Assembly: GCA_000695325.1 (NCBI GenBank)
Contig: AVPN01000375.1
Coordinates: 29,900 to 53,147, forward strand
Length of the DNA: 23,248 nt
Origin: Pleurobrachia bachei
Lineage: Eukaryota > Ctenophora > Tentaculata > Cydippida > Pleurobrachiidae
Direction of reading: 5' to 3'
In this document: in pieces, positions 1 to 9,355 of the stretch
How the letters are laid out: every line of letters begins with the position of its first letter
Numbering within the stretch: position 1 is the first letter of the stretch
Program-made: the position numbers and the translations under genes
Notes under the pieces: model-generated
The model's input: only the letters and a program-made list of their open reading frames with translations
Told to the model about the DNA's origin: nothing
The model's database searches: none

Positions 1-14
1 AGAGAGAGAGAGAG

Positions 15-59
<45 letters not shown>
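1..59. repeat. (GA)n microsatellite
   Basis: Nearly pure AG dinucleotide repeat with one short A-run. On the minus strand it is a CT tract directly after the splice donor at 66-65, so it lies at the start of the first intron of the left-edge gene. Confidence 0.95.
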
Positions 60-60
<1 letters not shown>

Positions 61-66
61 ACTTAC

Positions 67-121
67 CAACAAATGTAGCGAAGATGTACAGGAATTCATC
101 TTGTTTCCCACTTCCACTCAT
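67..121 (-). CDS. First coding exon of an unrecognised gene (5' end only)
   Basis: On the minus strand an ATG at 121 opens a frame reading MSGSGKQDEFLYIFATFV, with one base left over at a consensus donor (G|GTAAGTG, exon end 67). An in-frame TGA lies upstream of the ATG, so this is the first Met of its frame. The C-terminal half of the peptide is hydrophobic (FLYIFATFV) and could begin a membrane segment, but too little is present to name a family. Upstream at 247-253 (minus) is TACTAAC, a perfect branch-point consensus, followed by a pyrimidine tract and AG, so a 5' UTR intron is possible. The rest of the gene is outside the window to the left. The exon call rests on the start, the upstream stop and the strong donor. 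Confidence 0.4.
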
Positions 122-634
122 CACAACACAACGAAACAAAAACAATCAATTACAAATATAACAACAACATCAACAACATGGCCAGGAGAGAGAGGGAGAA
201 CTGAGCTTGTTGTCCATAATGAAGAACAGAAAGGAAAGAAGAGCTAGTTAGTAATTTGACCTTTTATGGAGCCGCACCTGGAGCTTCATGAGGCGTGTGT
301 GTTATAACATACTGATATACACGCTGGGTCGGAGGGTGTGGCACGGCTATTGTTTTGTGGACCGTGTGGGTATATATTGTACAGGGATTGTGTGCCAGTG
401 TATACTATACATTTCCACCGGAAGGAACTAAACTTCCTCGCTGATTATGCAGCTTGTAAACAATCAACCGATTCTGGCCCCGAACACTATCATATTCAAT
501 AAACTTGAATTTTACTCTCTTTCTCTCTCTAATTTCCTAACTCTCTTATTCTTAAAATTCTCTTAGTTTATCAAATTAATCGACCATCAAACGACCATGA
601 TCACATGGTCGGACGATTGCACTATTATACTTAC

Positions 635-844
635 TCATCCCATGATGGTACTTTGCTCCACCTCCTAGACTCTCACTCTTCACAAAGTTGCCCCTCCTTC
701 CCCTGTGGGTCTGATCGTTGGTGGTGGGACCTTGCTGTACTTGCTGTTGACCACCGAGTTGGGAGGTGGGGCCTTGTTGACCGGGTAGACCTCCTCCTCC
801 AAGGCCCCCAGTTGTCATGTTCCCGGGTTGGTTTGGGTCACCAC
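635..844 (-). CDS. Q-rich gene, exon 6 (last clear exon)
   Basis: The acceptor is CTAACCGTCAG|GTGG. It reads GDPNQPGNMTTGGLGGGGLP, then Q/G-rich sequence, then a basic stretch (THRGRRGNFVKSE), and reaches GGGATGA|GTAAGTATAA, a near-perfect donor at 634-633. If that donor is unused, 19 more residues lead to a stop at 576-578. If used, candidate terminal exons are 264-277 (adds SAAP then stop) or one beginning near 329; neither can be proved. Confidence 0.65.
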
Positions 845-3824
845 CTGACGGTTAGGAAGAGAGAGGATTAGGGAGGATAGAGAAAGAGATAGAAAAATAT
901 AGAGAAAAAAGAGAGTGAGAGAGTGAGAAAGATAGAAATACATACAGTTACCGAAATATTCTAATTCGATTTATTGCCAATTAAGCAATTGCAATGAGAA
1001 ATCCTTCCTTTTAATTGTTGGAAATGCTCTTGACACAGTAAGAACAGAGAAGTTGAGTGAAAGTGCAGTACGGGACACGGGTTCTTTTACGTCGAAGGAT
1101 GAGGAATTGCGAGAATTCAACGCATAGTTATTCTAAACCTGTTTTACAAGATGATAGGGGGTCGAACAAATATTTTAGCGGAAGATGTTATATACCTGTC
1201 TGTAGGGCTAAAAGCTGCTGGTAATTCAGGAGAAGTTGTGGATTTTGAATCAATAACAGCTGCTGTTGGGGTGACAAATTTGCCTGAAAAGAATACAAGA
1301 TCGAGTGAGACAATATAAAGAATCTGATGTATCTTCTTGAGAACTTAAAAGAACGATTGTTAGTAACTAACTGTCTGGCGGCGCCAGACCCTGATTTGAC
1401 AGTGTGTAGAAATGGGGTTCGAGACGCCAGACAAGTTAGTAAAATGTTTAAAAACCAACCAGTATATTTGGGGGACAGTTCAGGCCTGACGCTGAGGATT
1501 GAGCGAGATTGGTAGCGCTTCCTGGACCAAGATTCAGGTTGGAAAAGGAATGAGACATCGATTGATACGGATCTGAGGAGAGAATTTTGTTGGTATTATT
1601 TGATCTATTATTATATAGGGGAGAATCAAAGCATAACACGATTTTGAAACAGCTAGCTAAAACCTATTTCTAAAACTTACTCATTCCGAATCCCTGGTAT
1701 GGATTATAGGGTATCCCCGGGGTGGGTCCGTACCCCAGACTGGTCTGACTCTGGGATAGGAGGTTGTTGCCACCACGACCACTCTGGTATTGATCCATGA
1801 ACGGGCCGCCCATGCCGCCTCCTCCTCGTGGGTCCATTGGGCTTACATTTTGGTAAATGTTCTGCTGTTGTGGATCGAAATGTTGCATGAGGTTTTGTTG
1901 CCCTGGTAACTGTTGCTGCTGCCCAGGTAACTGTTGCTGTTGCCCAGGTAACTGTTGCTGTTGCCCTGGTAACAATTGTCCAGGTAACTGTTGCTGTTGC
2001 CCTGGTAACTGTTGTTGTTGCCCAGGTAACTGCTGCTGTTGCCCTGGTAACTGTTGCTGTTGCCCTGGTAACTGTTGCTGTCCTGGCAACTGTTGCTGCT
2101 GCCCAGGTAACTGTTGCTGCTGCCCAGGTAACTGTTGCTGTTGCCCAGGTAACTGTTGCTGTTGCCCTGGCAACTTGTGCTGTTGCCCTGGTAGCTGTTG
2201 TTGCTGCCCTAGTAAATGTTGCTGTTGCCCTGGTAACTGTTGCTGTTTCCCTGGTAACTGTTGCTGTTGCCCAGGTAACTGTTGCTGTTGCCCTGGTAAC
2301 TGTTGCTGCTGCCCTGGTATCTGTTGCTGTTGTCCTGGTAACTGTTGCTGTTGCCCAGGTAACAATTGTCCTGGTAACTGTTGCCCAGGTAACTGTTGCC
2401 CTGGTAACTGTTGCCCTGGTATCAACTGGTTTTTAAGTGGCTGCTGTTGGTGTTGAGAGATTATAGGAAGCTGCTGGCCAAATTGTTGATTCAACTGGTA
2501 TTGGCCAAAAGGCGGGCCCATGATATGATTTTGGCCTGGTACTTGCGACGTCGGGATTTGTTGTTGGGACGTCGGAATTTGTTGTTGGGATGTCGGAATT
2601 TGTTGTTGGGATGTCGGAATTCGTTGTTGGGACGTCGGAATTTGTTGTTGCGACGTCGGAATTTGTTCCTGGGACGTCGGAATTTGTTGTTGGGACGTCG
2701 GAATTTGTTGTTGAGACGTCGGAATTTGTTGTTGGGAAGTCGGAATTTGCTGCTGAGACATCGAGATTTGCTGTTGGGAGGAAGAAATTGGTCGCTGTTG
2801 CGACGTTTTCACTTGGTGTTGTAACGTAGCAAACTGCTGCTGCTGCGACGTCGGTGTTTGTTGCTGCGACGTAATCGGTTGCTGCGACGTGATTGGCTGC
2901 TGATGTTGAGGCGTCGATGAAGTCCCCATTTGGTGAGAAGATATCGCTGGAGACACATTTTGTTGCGAAGTTGGTGGGTGCTGTTGTGACGTTGTCTGGT
3001 GTTGCTGTCCCATGTTGTTTTTACTTTCCTGGGGTCCGTTAGACGGTGATCTTTGTCGTGCCAAGGTGTTACCCTGTTGCTGTTGAATATTCTGTTGCTG
3101 GGCATTCTGCTGTTGCTGTTGTTGGACATTCTGTTGCTGTTGGACATTCTGTTGCTGCTGTATAGTTGGATTTTGCTGCTGCTGCTGCATAGGAGTATTC
3201 TGCTGCTGCTGCATATTCTGCTGGGACTGCTCGTTCTGATCCCAACTTTGTTCATAATTTTTCTGCTCTCGAGATTCTTGTCTCTTCCTGCCCCCTGTAA
3301 CTGGGTTGGGAGCGGGCCGATTGAGGTTGTACTGGACGCCCCTCTCACGCTGGAGAGCTTCCATCTGCTGTCGGTACATTTCCTCTATTGCGGCCTTCGA
3401 CATTCCACTCTTCATCGTGCCTGGAGAGAGAAGAGAGGGGTCAGTTGCAGTAAATTGGATACATCTGTACTATTTGGGTCGGCTATCACCTATCAAAGGG
3501 GGGGGGGTCAGCTAATCTACATATTGGATACAGATCAACACAACTTGCGTTGGCCAACAAGATTGTTCCCTACTGGGAAATATAGAGGATCGTGTTAATG
3601 GGAACAATGTTCCAAGGATATGGTGCGGAATGCTATAAATCTCATAAAATGTAGGGCCACAACTCAAGATCAAAAGATATTTTCTAAGAACAACACTATT
3701 TTTCCTGAGAATGAGTAACATTATTACTGCAACAGTACTAGCAGGGCGTTCAGAGAAGATCAGAAGAGAGAAAATTAGGGCTGTACTGCCAGTAGTAACT
3801 GGGCTGCTGCAGGAAGGCGAGAGT

Positions 3825-3869
<45 letters not shown>

Positions 3870-5266
3870 TTTCCCTGGTAACTGTTGCTGTTGCCCAGGT
3901 AACTGTTGCTGCTGCCCTGGTAACTGTTGCCCAGGTAACTGTTGCCCTGGTAACTGTTGCCCTGGTATCAACTGGTTTTTAAGTGGCTGCTGTTGGTGTT
4001 GAGAGATTATAGGAAGCTGCTGGCCAAATTGTTGATTCAACTGGTATTGGCCAAAAGGCGGGCCCATGATATGATTTTGGCCTGGTACTTGCGACGTCGG
4101 GATTTGTTGTTGGGACGTCGGAATTTGTTGTTGAGACGTCGGAATTTGTTGTTGGGAAGTCGGAATTTGCTGCTGAGACATCGAGATTTGCTGTTGGGAG
4201 GAAGAAATTGGTCGCTGTTGCGACGTTTTCACTTGGTGTTGTAACGTAGCAAACTGCTGCTGCTGCGACGTCGGTGTTTGTTGCTGCGACGTAATCGGTT
4301 GCTGCGACGTGATTGGCTGCTGATGTTGAGGCGTCGATGAAGTCCCCATTTGGTGAGAAGATATCGCTGGAGACACATTTTGTTGCGAAGTTGGTGGGTG
4401 CTGTTGTGACGTTGTCTGGTGTTGCTGTCCCATGTTGTTTTTACTTTCCTGGGGTCCGTTAGACGGTGATCTTTGTCGTGCCAAGGTGTTACCCTGTTGC
4501 TGTTGAATATTCTGTTGCTGGGCATTCTGCTGTTGCTGTTGTTGGACATTCTGTTGCTGTTGGACATTCTGTTGCTGCTGTATAGTTGGATTTTGCTGCT
4601 GCTGCTGCATAGGAGTATTCTGCTGCTGCTGCATATTCTGCTGGGACTGCTCGTTCTGATCCCAACTTTGTTCATAATTTTTCTGCTCTCGAGATTCTTG
4701 TCTCTTCCTGCCCCCTGTAACTGGGTTGGGAGCGGGCCGATTGAGGTTGTACTGGACGCCCCTCTCACGCTGGAGAGCTTCCATCTGCTGTCGGTACATT
4801 TCCTCTATTGCGGCCTTCGACATTCCACTCTTCATCGTGCCTGGAGAGAGAAGAGAGGGGTCAGTTGCAGTAAATTGGATACATCTGTACTATTTGGGTC
4901 GGCTATCACCTATCAAAGGGGGGGGGGTCAGCTAATCTACATATTGGATACAGATCAACACAACTTGCGTTGGCCAACAAGATTGTTCCCTACTGGGAAA
5001 TATAGAGGATCGTGTTAATGGGAACAATGTTCCAAGGATATGGTGCGGAATGCTATAAATCTCATAAAATGTAGGGCCACAACTCAAGATCAAAAGATAT
5101 TTTCTAAGAACAACACTATTTTTCCTGAGAATGAGTAACATTATTACTGCAACAGTACTAGCAGGGCGTTCAGAGAAGATCAGAAGAGAGAAAATTAGGG
5201 CTGTACTGCCAGTAGTAACTGGGCTGCTGCAGGAAGGCGAGAGTGAGAGAGAAAGAGAGAGAGAGT

Positions 5267-5302
<36 letters not shown>

Positions 5303-6120
5303 CAAGGAGAGCGAGAGTGAGAAGGACAGCGAGAAGGGAGGAAAGAGAGAGAGAGAGAGAGAGAGATAGAGAGGTAAAGAAAGATAGGGAGAGAGAGGGA
5401 ATGGTGATGGGTGTATAATCAGAGCTATTAACTACCGATTTATGTGTACACTAGTAACTAGTAAGATAGTTATGACTTATAAGAGTAAGACACTTGTCTT
5501 TGGCCAAAGCCTAGAGAGAGAAAGACTCTTACTTAGATAGAGAAGCGTAAGGCCAGATGCGAAGAGAGAGTTATATTAGAAGTAAGGGCACAAAGAGGCG
5601 GGTATAATAAGAGAGATGGTGGGAGAGATAGAAAGATAGATAGTGGGAGAGAGAGAGATAAAAAAGCATAGAGAAGGAGAGAAGACAGAGATTAACTTTT
5701 GGAAGGAAGCGTTTAAATTGGTAGTAAGACAGTGTTGCAGCTCAGGAGGAGTATAATAATAATGGCTCGCTCGATCGAAGAATGAGCTGAGCCTACACTA
5801 TTGAACGGAAATAATTATCCATAAATTGGAAGGAACCTGTTCTGCTTTGTTGAGTCCTCCTAGAGTACTCAGATCACGTGGTAAGTTCTGTATAAATAAG
5901 CGTCGAGGCGTGATATGGAGTTCTGCAACCAAATGGCGGAAAGAGATCTTTTTAGATATAGGCTTTTGAACAAGATCTCTCTATATGATAACAAGATAAA
6001 ATGTTTTTGGGGGAGCTCCTGCAGCCAGGGGCGATCGAGAGTAACACCTGCTGTTGTACATAGCAGGAAAATGGGAGAGACACCTGGGAGATAGAGAGAC
6101 CATGGAGAGATAGGTAGAGA

Positions 6121-6169
<49 letters not shown>

Positions 6170-6916
6170 TAGAGATTTGGGGAGAGATTGCAGACACGCA
6201 AAGAACAATGCTATCATTGCCTGTATACACACTTGGGAGAGACTGGGAGAGACAGAGAGGGGAGCTTGGGAGAGCCTGTCGAAGAGAGACAGAAAGGTGA
6301 GAGCTGCGCTGGGGGAGAGAAGAGAGGGGAAAGAGAATGAGAGATCAGAAAACGAGAAAACTTCGCCTAGCAAAGCTTGATATGAAGCTTGAAACGAAGT
6401 TCAGAGTTCAGACAATATAATCAGAATGAACACATGACATAAATGAGCTGAGTAGAATATCACTACGAGCCGGGATGTTGGCTGACAATTCAGCAGGTAG
6501 CATGAGGGGTCTAATAGGTGATGTGGGGATGAGTAGTGCAATTTTACAACTACACATGGGCCATGCAGTTAGAGTGATTAATCTGCACAGTTCTACAGGC
6601 CCGTGGATCATGAATAGGTATGAAAAGTTTTCTCGCTCTCTGAGATCTCACTTTGTCTGACTAGATCAGAGATGTTAATGAAATGAATGCTAGACATGTG
6701 TACTGTGGCAAGAGATCTGTGTTCGCAATTAACAGAAGAAGCTAATGAAGAAGTACAGATCGAGACAACTGCTGCTGTCTTGTAATGATACGACACATAT
6801 ATTGTTAAAGATTCGCTTTGCCAGTAAGCCACACACCCAAATGATGCAAAATAGGCTGGTCTTGGGAGATCGAGATGATCGAAGGAAAGCATGGGATAGT
6901 ATTAGGAGTTAGACTG

Positions 6917-6969
<53 letters not shown>

Positions 6970-9355
6970 TAGGGAAATGGGTGCGGTGTACGGGTGTACA
7001 TGAGCGTGCGTAATCGCTTGCTCGATGGGTGCAATTCTCACTCTCCCTGATTCCAGTTTCTTTCCTCAATCTCTCTCACTTTTCTCTCTTTCTCTCTTTC
7101 GCTCTGGCTCTCTCTAGCTTTCCCTCTTTCTCTCTCTTTCTTAAGAACATGCAGATTCTCACGCTATTTATCTCTCCGTTTTGCATAACTATCTTATCCT
7201 TTCTCTCTCCTTCTCTGCCTCTCCTTTTCTCTCCCTCTCACTCTATCTATTTCTATCTATCTTACTCTCTCTTTCCTTCTCTCATGTTCTAGGTAGTAGG
7301 GCGGAGACTCTTCTTCGTGGTGGACCATCATCATAATCCAATAGAGCACGAGAGAGATGAGTCTACCTCTAATGTATCGCTTAGCTACATCTCAGCTCTG
7401 AGCTCTCTTAGCTACATCTCAGCTCTCTTCTGCTTCCCGGATATATCTTGTACATGCAGATCTAGACCATCTCACTATCATATAATACACCAACTATCTG
7501 TCTCTTCCTTGAATCTCTCTCTCTTAGTTTTGCTCTCACTCTTTTTCAGCCATGTATTCTCTCTCGCTCTCTATCCCAGTGCTGTCTGGTTCTATCTATA
7601 TCACTAACTCTGAGCCTGTATGGTTCAAGGAATACACTCTCTCCGCTGAATCTTTCCCATCGAACTATAATCTCCATACAAAACCACAATAAAACTGTAT
7701 AGCACTTGCACTGCCCAGCAATGAAGTATAGAAGTCTGAAATAAATGTGGCAAACGCTCCAGTCCCCTGTATCAGTGGCCGTCAAAAATGCAGCGCATCC
7801 CAAGAAAAAAGTACTAGAATTTAGTAGACAATCTGACACTTTTAATGCTATATGTATTTTATAGAATAAAATAGCTCCAACAATAGGGTATGTAATAAAT
7901 ACTCACGGCCAGCTCTCTCTCCCTCTCTCTCTCTCTCTCACATGATCTCACTAAAATATACGCGAGTCGAGTAATTCGTGGAAGATTATGGGAACCGGTT
8001 TCTATAACTATCAAATTAGTGATCTTTGGAGAACTGGATTATAGCATACTTACCTTCTCTTTTTTTCTCCTATAATCTCTCTCTATCGCTATCTATCTAC
8101 CTTTCTCTCATTATCATCATACCCGATTAAGCAAAGTGATACATTCTCTAGAGCTGTCTCTTAACTTCATCACGTGATACCCAATATATATGGTCGAATT
8201 TTTACTCTTATCATCTTCTTCTATTCTTACCGTGAATGAAGTTTTCTGGTGATATATTGTTCATCTTTTATGATCAGCAGCCCAGATAGTTACAAGATTA
8301 CAGACGATAATTGAACACGAAGAATAGCAAGACAAATCAGCAATGATCAGCAATCAGCAACAATTAGCAACAGAAAAGTGCTCAAAAAGGAGATCTGTAA
8401 AAAATCGAGAGCGCATGCGCATGCTATCGCAGTATCGCAATCGCCGGGGAATTGGGTACCTCGAATTAAAACATGCTATAAATAGGAAAAATATAAATAG
8501 GCACGACTAGTCAACTACAACACCATATATGGGTATCACCATTTATGGTAGCACGTACCGGTAAAGTCCATGTTGATCGCATTTTGACTTCCATCGTTAT
8601 AGGGCACAACAGAGGGCGGAAGGGCCGGGTTATCCTGCGATAAGGTATGTGTGTTAGAAAGAGGGGTCTAGAAAAAGGGTCCTCCGATAGACCATTATGT
8701 CATCCTATAGAGGATCTAAGTATCTAATTCTATCACACCCCATAAATCTACAGCTGATCCCGGGACACAGGTGTTTCATTAAGTCATACTACATGCATCT
8801 GTATAGTATACTGTTGCACACGCTCATGTCGCACATAGGGCGAGAATGAGAGGGAAGTCTTTTGAGAGAAAAATGCATCAGGCACTGACTGTAACATTTC
8901 ACATTCCGCCCTCTGTCAGCCTAACCTAGTTCTTTCAGTTAAACCTGGTATGTGAGGGAGCTGGGAGCCATAACATCACCAACAGGACCTCTTTCTAACG
9001 TCTTCGCCAGAGGATTCGACGCCCCAGGACCTGAAGTGACAGATGCTGATCTCTCTAGGACACCCCTGTGGGCTTGTTCCAACAGTTCACTGTGGGTCAT
9101 TGAGGGGGGCAGGAACTGTGGGTTAAATTGCTGCTGGTAGAACATTTGTTGTTGATGAAGGGGTGATAACCCTCCTCCTCCACCAGGAGTGGCGTATTGC
9201 TGGAATTGGCCGGGTTGTTGTTGTTGTTGTTGTGGAAACCCAGCTGCAAGAAGTAGGGGCTGTTGTTGTTGGGGTTGTTGCTGGGGGTCCATGTTGTTGT
9301 ACATGTTGTGTGGCGGGAAGGAGGAGGGAGTTTGGTAGTCAGAGTAGCTTGACAT
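635..9355 (-). CDS. Glutamine-rich low-complexity protein, six-exon gene
   Basis: Minus-strand gene with coding exons 8945-9355, 8559-8634, 1681-3420, 1460-1572, 1196-1283 and 635-844. All junctions are GT/AG and intron phases agree (0, 1, 1, 0, 1). The protein is about 880 residues. The first 137 are rich in Q, P, G and M. Next comes a short charged segment (about residues 163-210, KSGMSKAAIEEMYRQQMEAL, probably helical), then long polyQ, ten IPTSQQQ heptads, about 25 LPGQQQQ units, a G/P-rich linker, S/N- and L/Q-rich exons, and a basic G-rich tail. No catalytic domain, signal peptide or membrane segment is visible. Q-rich proteins of this kind are often transcription or RNA-associated factors with prion-like behaviour, but I do not recognise the family. 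The final exon may instead read through to a stop at 576-578, or splice to a tiny exon near 264-277. A second partial copy of exon 3 lies in intron 2. Confidence 0.7.
845..1195 (-). other. Intron 5 of the Q-rich gene
   Basis: No coding signal is seen on either strand apart from short chance frames. The minus-strand end is pyrimidine-rich before the exon 6 acceptor. Confidence 0.5.
1196..1283 (-). CDS. Q-rich gene, exon 5 (88 nt)
   Basis: The acceptor has an excellent pyrimidine tract (TTGTATTCTTTTCAG|GCA). It opens in phase 0, matching exon 4, and reads ANLSPQQQLLLIQNPQLLLN then YQQLLALQT plus one base, ending at CAG|GTATAT. The Leu/Gln-rich peptide suggests an amphipathic helix. Phase 1 at the exit matches exon 6. 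Confidence 0.65.
1371..1440. repeat. Fragment of a dispersed repeat / small inverted repeat in intron 4
   Basis: Positions 1371-1387 (CTGTCTGGCGGCGCCAG) are the exact reverse complement of 14572-14588 in the large repeat further right. The same stretch pairs imperfectly with CGCCAGACAAGTTAG near 1424-1438, forming an inverted repeat. Confidence 0.4.
1460..1572 (-). CDS. Q-rich gene, exon 4 (113 nt)
   Basis: A strong acceptor (AATTCTCTCCTCAG|AT) joins exon 3 in phase 1 to give Asn, then PYQSMSHSFSNLNLGPGSAT and 17 further residues ending CPPNIL. The donor CTG|GTTGGT is in phase 0. The sequence PYQSM echoes NPYQGFGM at the end of exon 3. If the donor is skipped, the frame stops after VGF. Confidence 0.6.
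1681..3420 (-). CDS. Q-rich gene, exon 3 (repeat-bearing large exon)
   Basis: The acceptor is CTCTCTCCAG|GCACG at 3421-3423. The exon reads T-M-K-S-G-M-S-K onward for 579 codons and ends in phase 1 at GGAATGA|GTAAGT (donor at 1680). It contains the heptad array (ten IPTSQ units, about 2540-2765) and the LPGQ array (about 1890-2420). The Met at 3415 is internal, not the gene start. If the donor is not used, the frame ends after KF at 1670. Confidence 0.75.
1890..2425 (-). repeat. LPGQQQQ-coding tandem repeat array
   Basis: About 25 degenerate units of mostly 21 nt (some 15) encode LPGQQQQ or LPGQQ in the minus-strand frame. Variants include IPG, LLG, LPGK and QLLPG. The array varies in length: the partial second copy retains only five units. 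Confidence 0.9.
2540..2765 (-). repeat. IPTSQQQ-coding tandem repeat array (10 units)
   Basis: A 21-nt unit encodes the heptad IPTSQQQ, with single changes to QEQ, QQR and a final IPTSQVP. It is flanked by ISMSQQQ. The second copy of the exon has four units, a 126-nt difference. Confidence 0.9.
3750..4840 (-). pseudogene. Truncated second copy of Q-rich exon 3
   Basis: From its acceptor (4841-4843) inward it is identical to exon 3, except that it has only four IPTSQ units and five LPGQ units. After LPGK at about 3869 the coding sequence joins a GA microsatellite, read as an LS-repeat, and then intronic sequence, stopping at 3750. The downstream half of the exon and its splice donor are absent. 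If spliced to exon 2 it would give a truncated protein with an LSLSLS tail. It is either a very recent tandem duplication or two alleles placed in series by the assembler. Confidence 0.7.
3869..5264. repeat. Tandem segmental duplication, second copy
   Basis: Positions 4189-5264 match 2769-3844 with a constant offset of 1420 and no difference seen, including intronic sequence and the G-run at 3498-3507. The left junction lies inside the LPGQ array against a GA tract; the right end lies in a GA tract too. Confidence 0.85.
5891..5898 (+). promoter_or_regulatory. TATA box (TATAAATA) with upstream E-box
   Basis: TATAAATA lies 35-42 bases upstream of an ATG at 5933, a normal distance for a short 5' UTR. 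A CACGTG E-box is at 5875-5880. Confidence 0.35.
5933..6094 (+). CDS. Possible nested plus-strand gene start (53 codons)
   Basis: ATG in a reasonable context (ACCAAATGG) follows the TATA box. The frame reads MAERDLFRYRLLNKISLYDN and stays open to a TAG at 6092-6094. A possible donor (AGA|GTAACA) lies near the codon series for SQGRSR. I do not recognise the peptide, and it may be only the first exon of a gene or a chance frame. It sits in intron 2 of the Q-rich gene on the opposite strand. Confidence 0.25.
   Translation: MAERDLFRYRLLNKISLYDNKIKCFWGSSCSQGRSRVTPAVVHSRKMGETPGR
6125..6164. repeat. (GA)n microsatellite
   Basis: Twenty uninterrupted GA units. The minus-strand frame through it reads SLSLSL and is not a gene. 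Confidence 0.95.
6919..6965. repeat. (GA)n microsatellite
   Basis: About 23 uninterrupted AG units within intron 2 of the Q-rich gene. Confidence 0.95.
7287..7607 (+). other. Open frame after a strong acceptor-like tract, unassigned
   Basis: A long CT-rich tract ends in CTCATGTTCTAG at about 7286. The plus-strand frame then runs open as VVGRRLFFVVDHHHNPIEHE and onward to 7607. It includes a 27-bp direct duplication (LSYISAL twice, about 7380-7430). Composition falls back to CT-repeat in the last third. It could be an exon of the nested gene or chance; no family is recognised. Confidence 0.15.
8411..8531 (+). promoter_or_regulatory. Promoter-like cluster: NRF-1-type palindrome and two TATA-like boxes
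   Basis: GCGCATGCGC (8411-8420) matches the NRF-1 palindrome. TATAAATA-like boxes lie at 8477-8484 and 8492-8499, and an ATG at 8529 opens a short frame (MGITIYGSTY) that reaches CCG|GTAAAG. It overlaps intron 2 just beyond exon 2 of the minus-strand gene. Confidence 0.2.
8559..8634 (-). CDS. Q-rich gene, exon 2 (76 nt)
   Basis: The acceptor is TTATCGCAG|GATAAC and the donor ACCG|GTACGTGC. The 25 codons read DNPALPPSVVPYNDGSQNAI then NMDFT, plus one base. It enters in phase 0, matching exon 1, and leaves in phase 1, matching exon 3 (G+GC gives Gly). The agreement of both phases is the main support. Confidence 0.65.
8945..9355 (-). CDS. Q-rich gene, exon 1 (start codon)
   Basis: Encodes 137 residues beginning MSSYSDYQTPSSFPPHNMYN and ending SSLTYQ. 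The ATG at 9355 sits in a good context (CACCATGT) with an in-frame TAA a few codons upstream, which supports it as the initiator. The exon closes in phase 0 at CAG|GTTTAA, a rather weak donor. It contains short polyQ runs and a run of five Gly. The overlapping frames here are shadows. Confidence 0.75.

Larger units (their letters stand above)
3421..8558 (-). other. Intron 2 of the Q-rich gene (5.1 kb)
   Basis: It contains the partial duplicate of exon 3, several GA microsatellites (about 5240-5306, 5343-5366, 6125-6164, 6919-6965), a long CT-rich stretch (7037-7287), and a possible nested plus-strand gene start at 5933. No further exon of the host gene was found in it by phase or composition. 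Confidence 0.5.

Noticed and set aside
1857-2456. Plus-strand cysteine-rich frame with CCCCPGN repeats
   Set aside because: It is the exact antisense of the LPGQQQQ array in the minus-strand Q-rich exon; the coding case for the minus strand is stronger (phase-matched exons, splice sites).
2411-2829. Plus-strand LLLGRRN and SEFVVGT repeat frames
   Set aside because: Antisense shadows of the IPTSQQQ array.
5952-6373. Minus-strand SLSLSLS frames, also at 6805-7041, 11416-11805 and 12709-13185
   Set aside because: They are translations of GA/CT microsatellites or the 29-bp minisatellite and look like membrane helices only because of composition.
6475-6660. Plus-strand frame MLADNSAGSMRGLIGDVGMS
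   Set aside because: Protein-like composition, but the opposite strand is equally open, splice signals are weak and no family is recognised.
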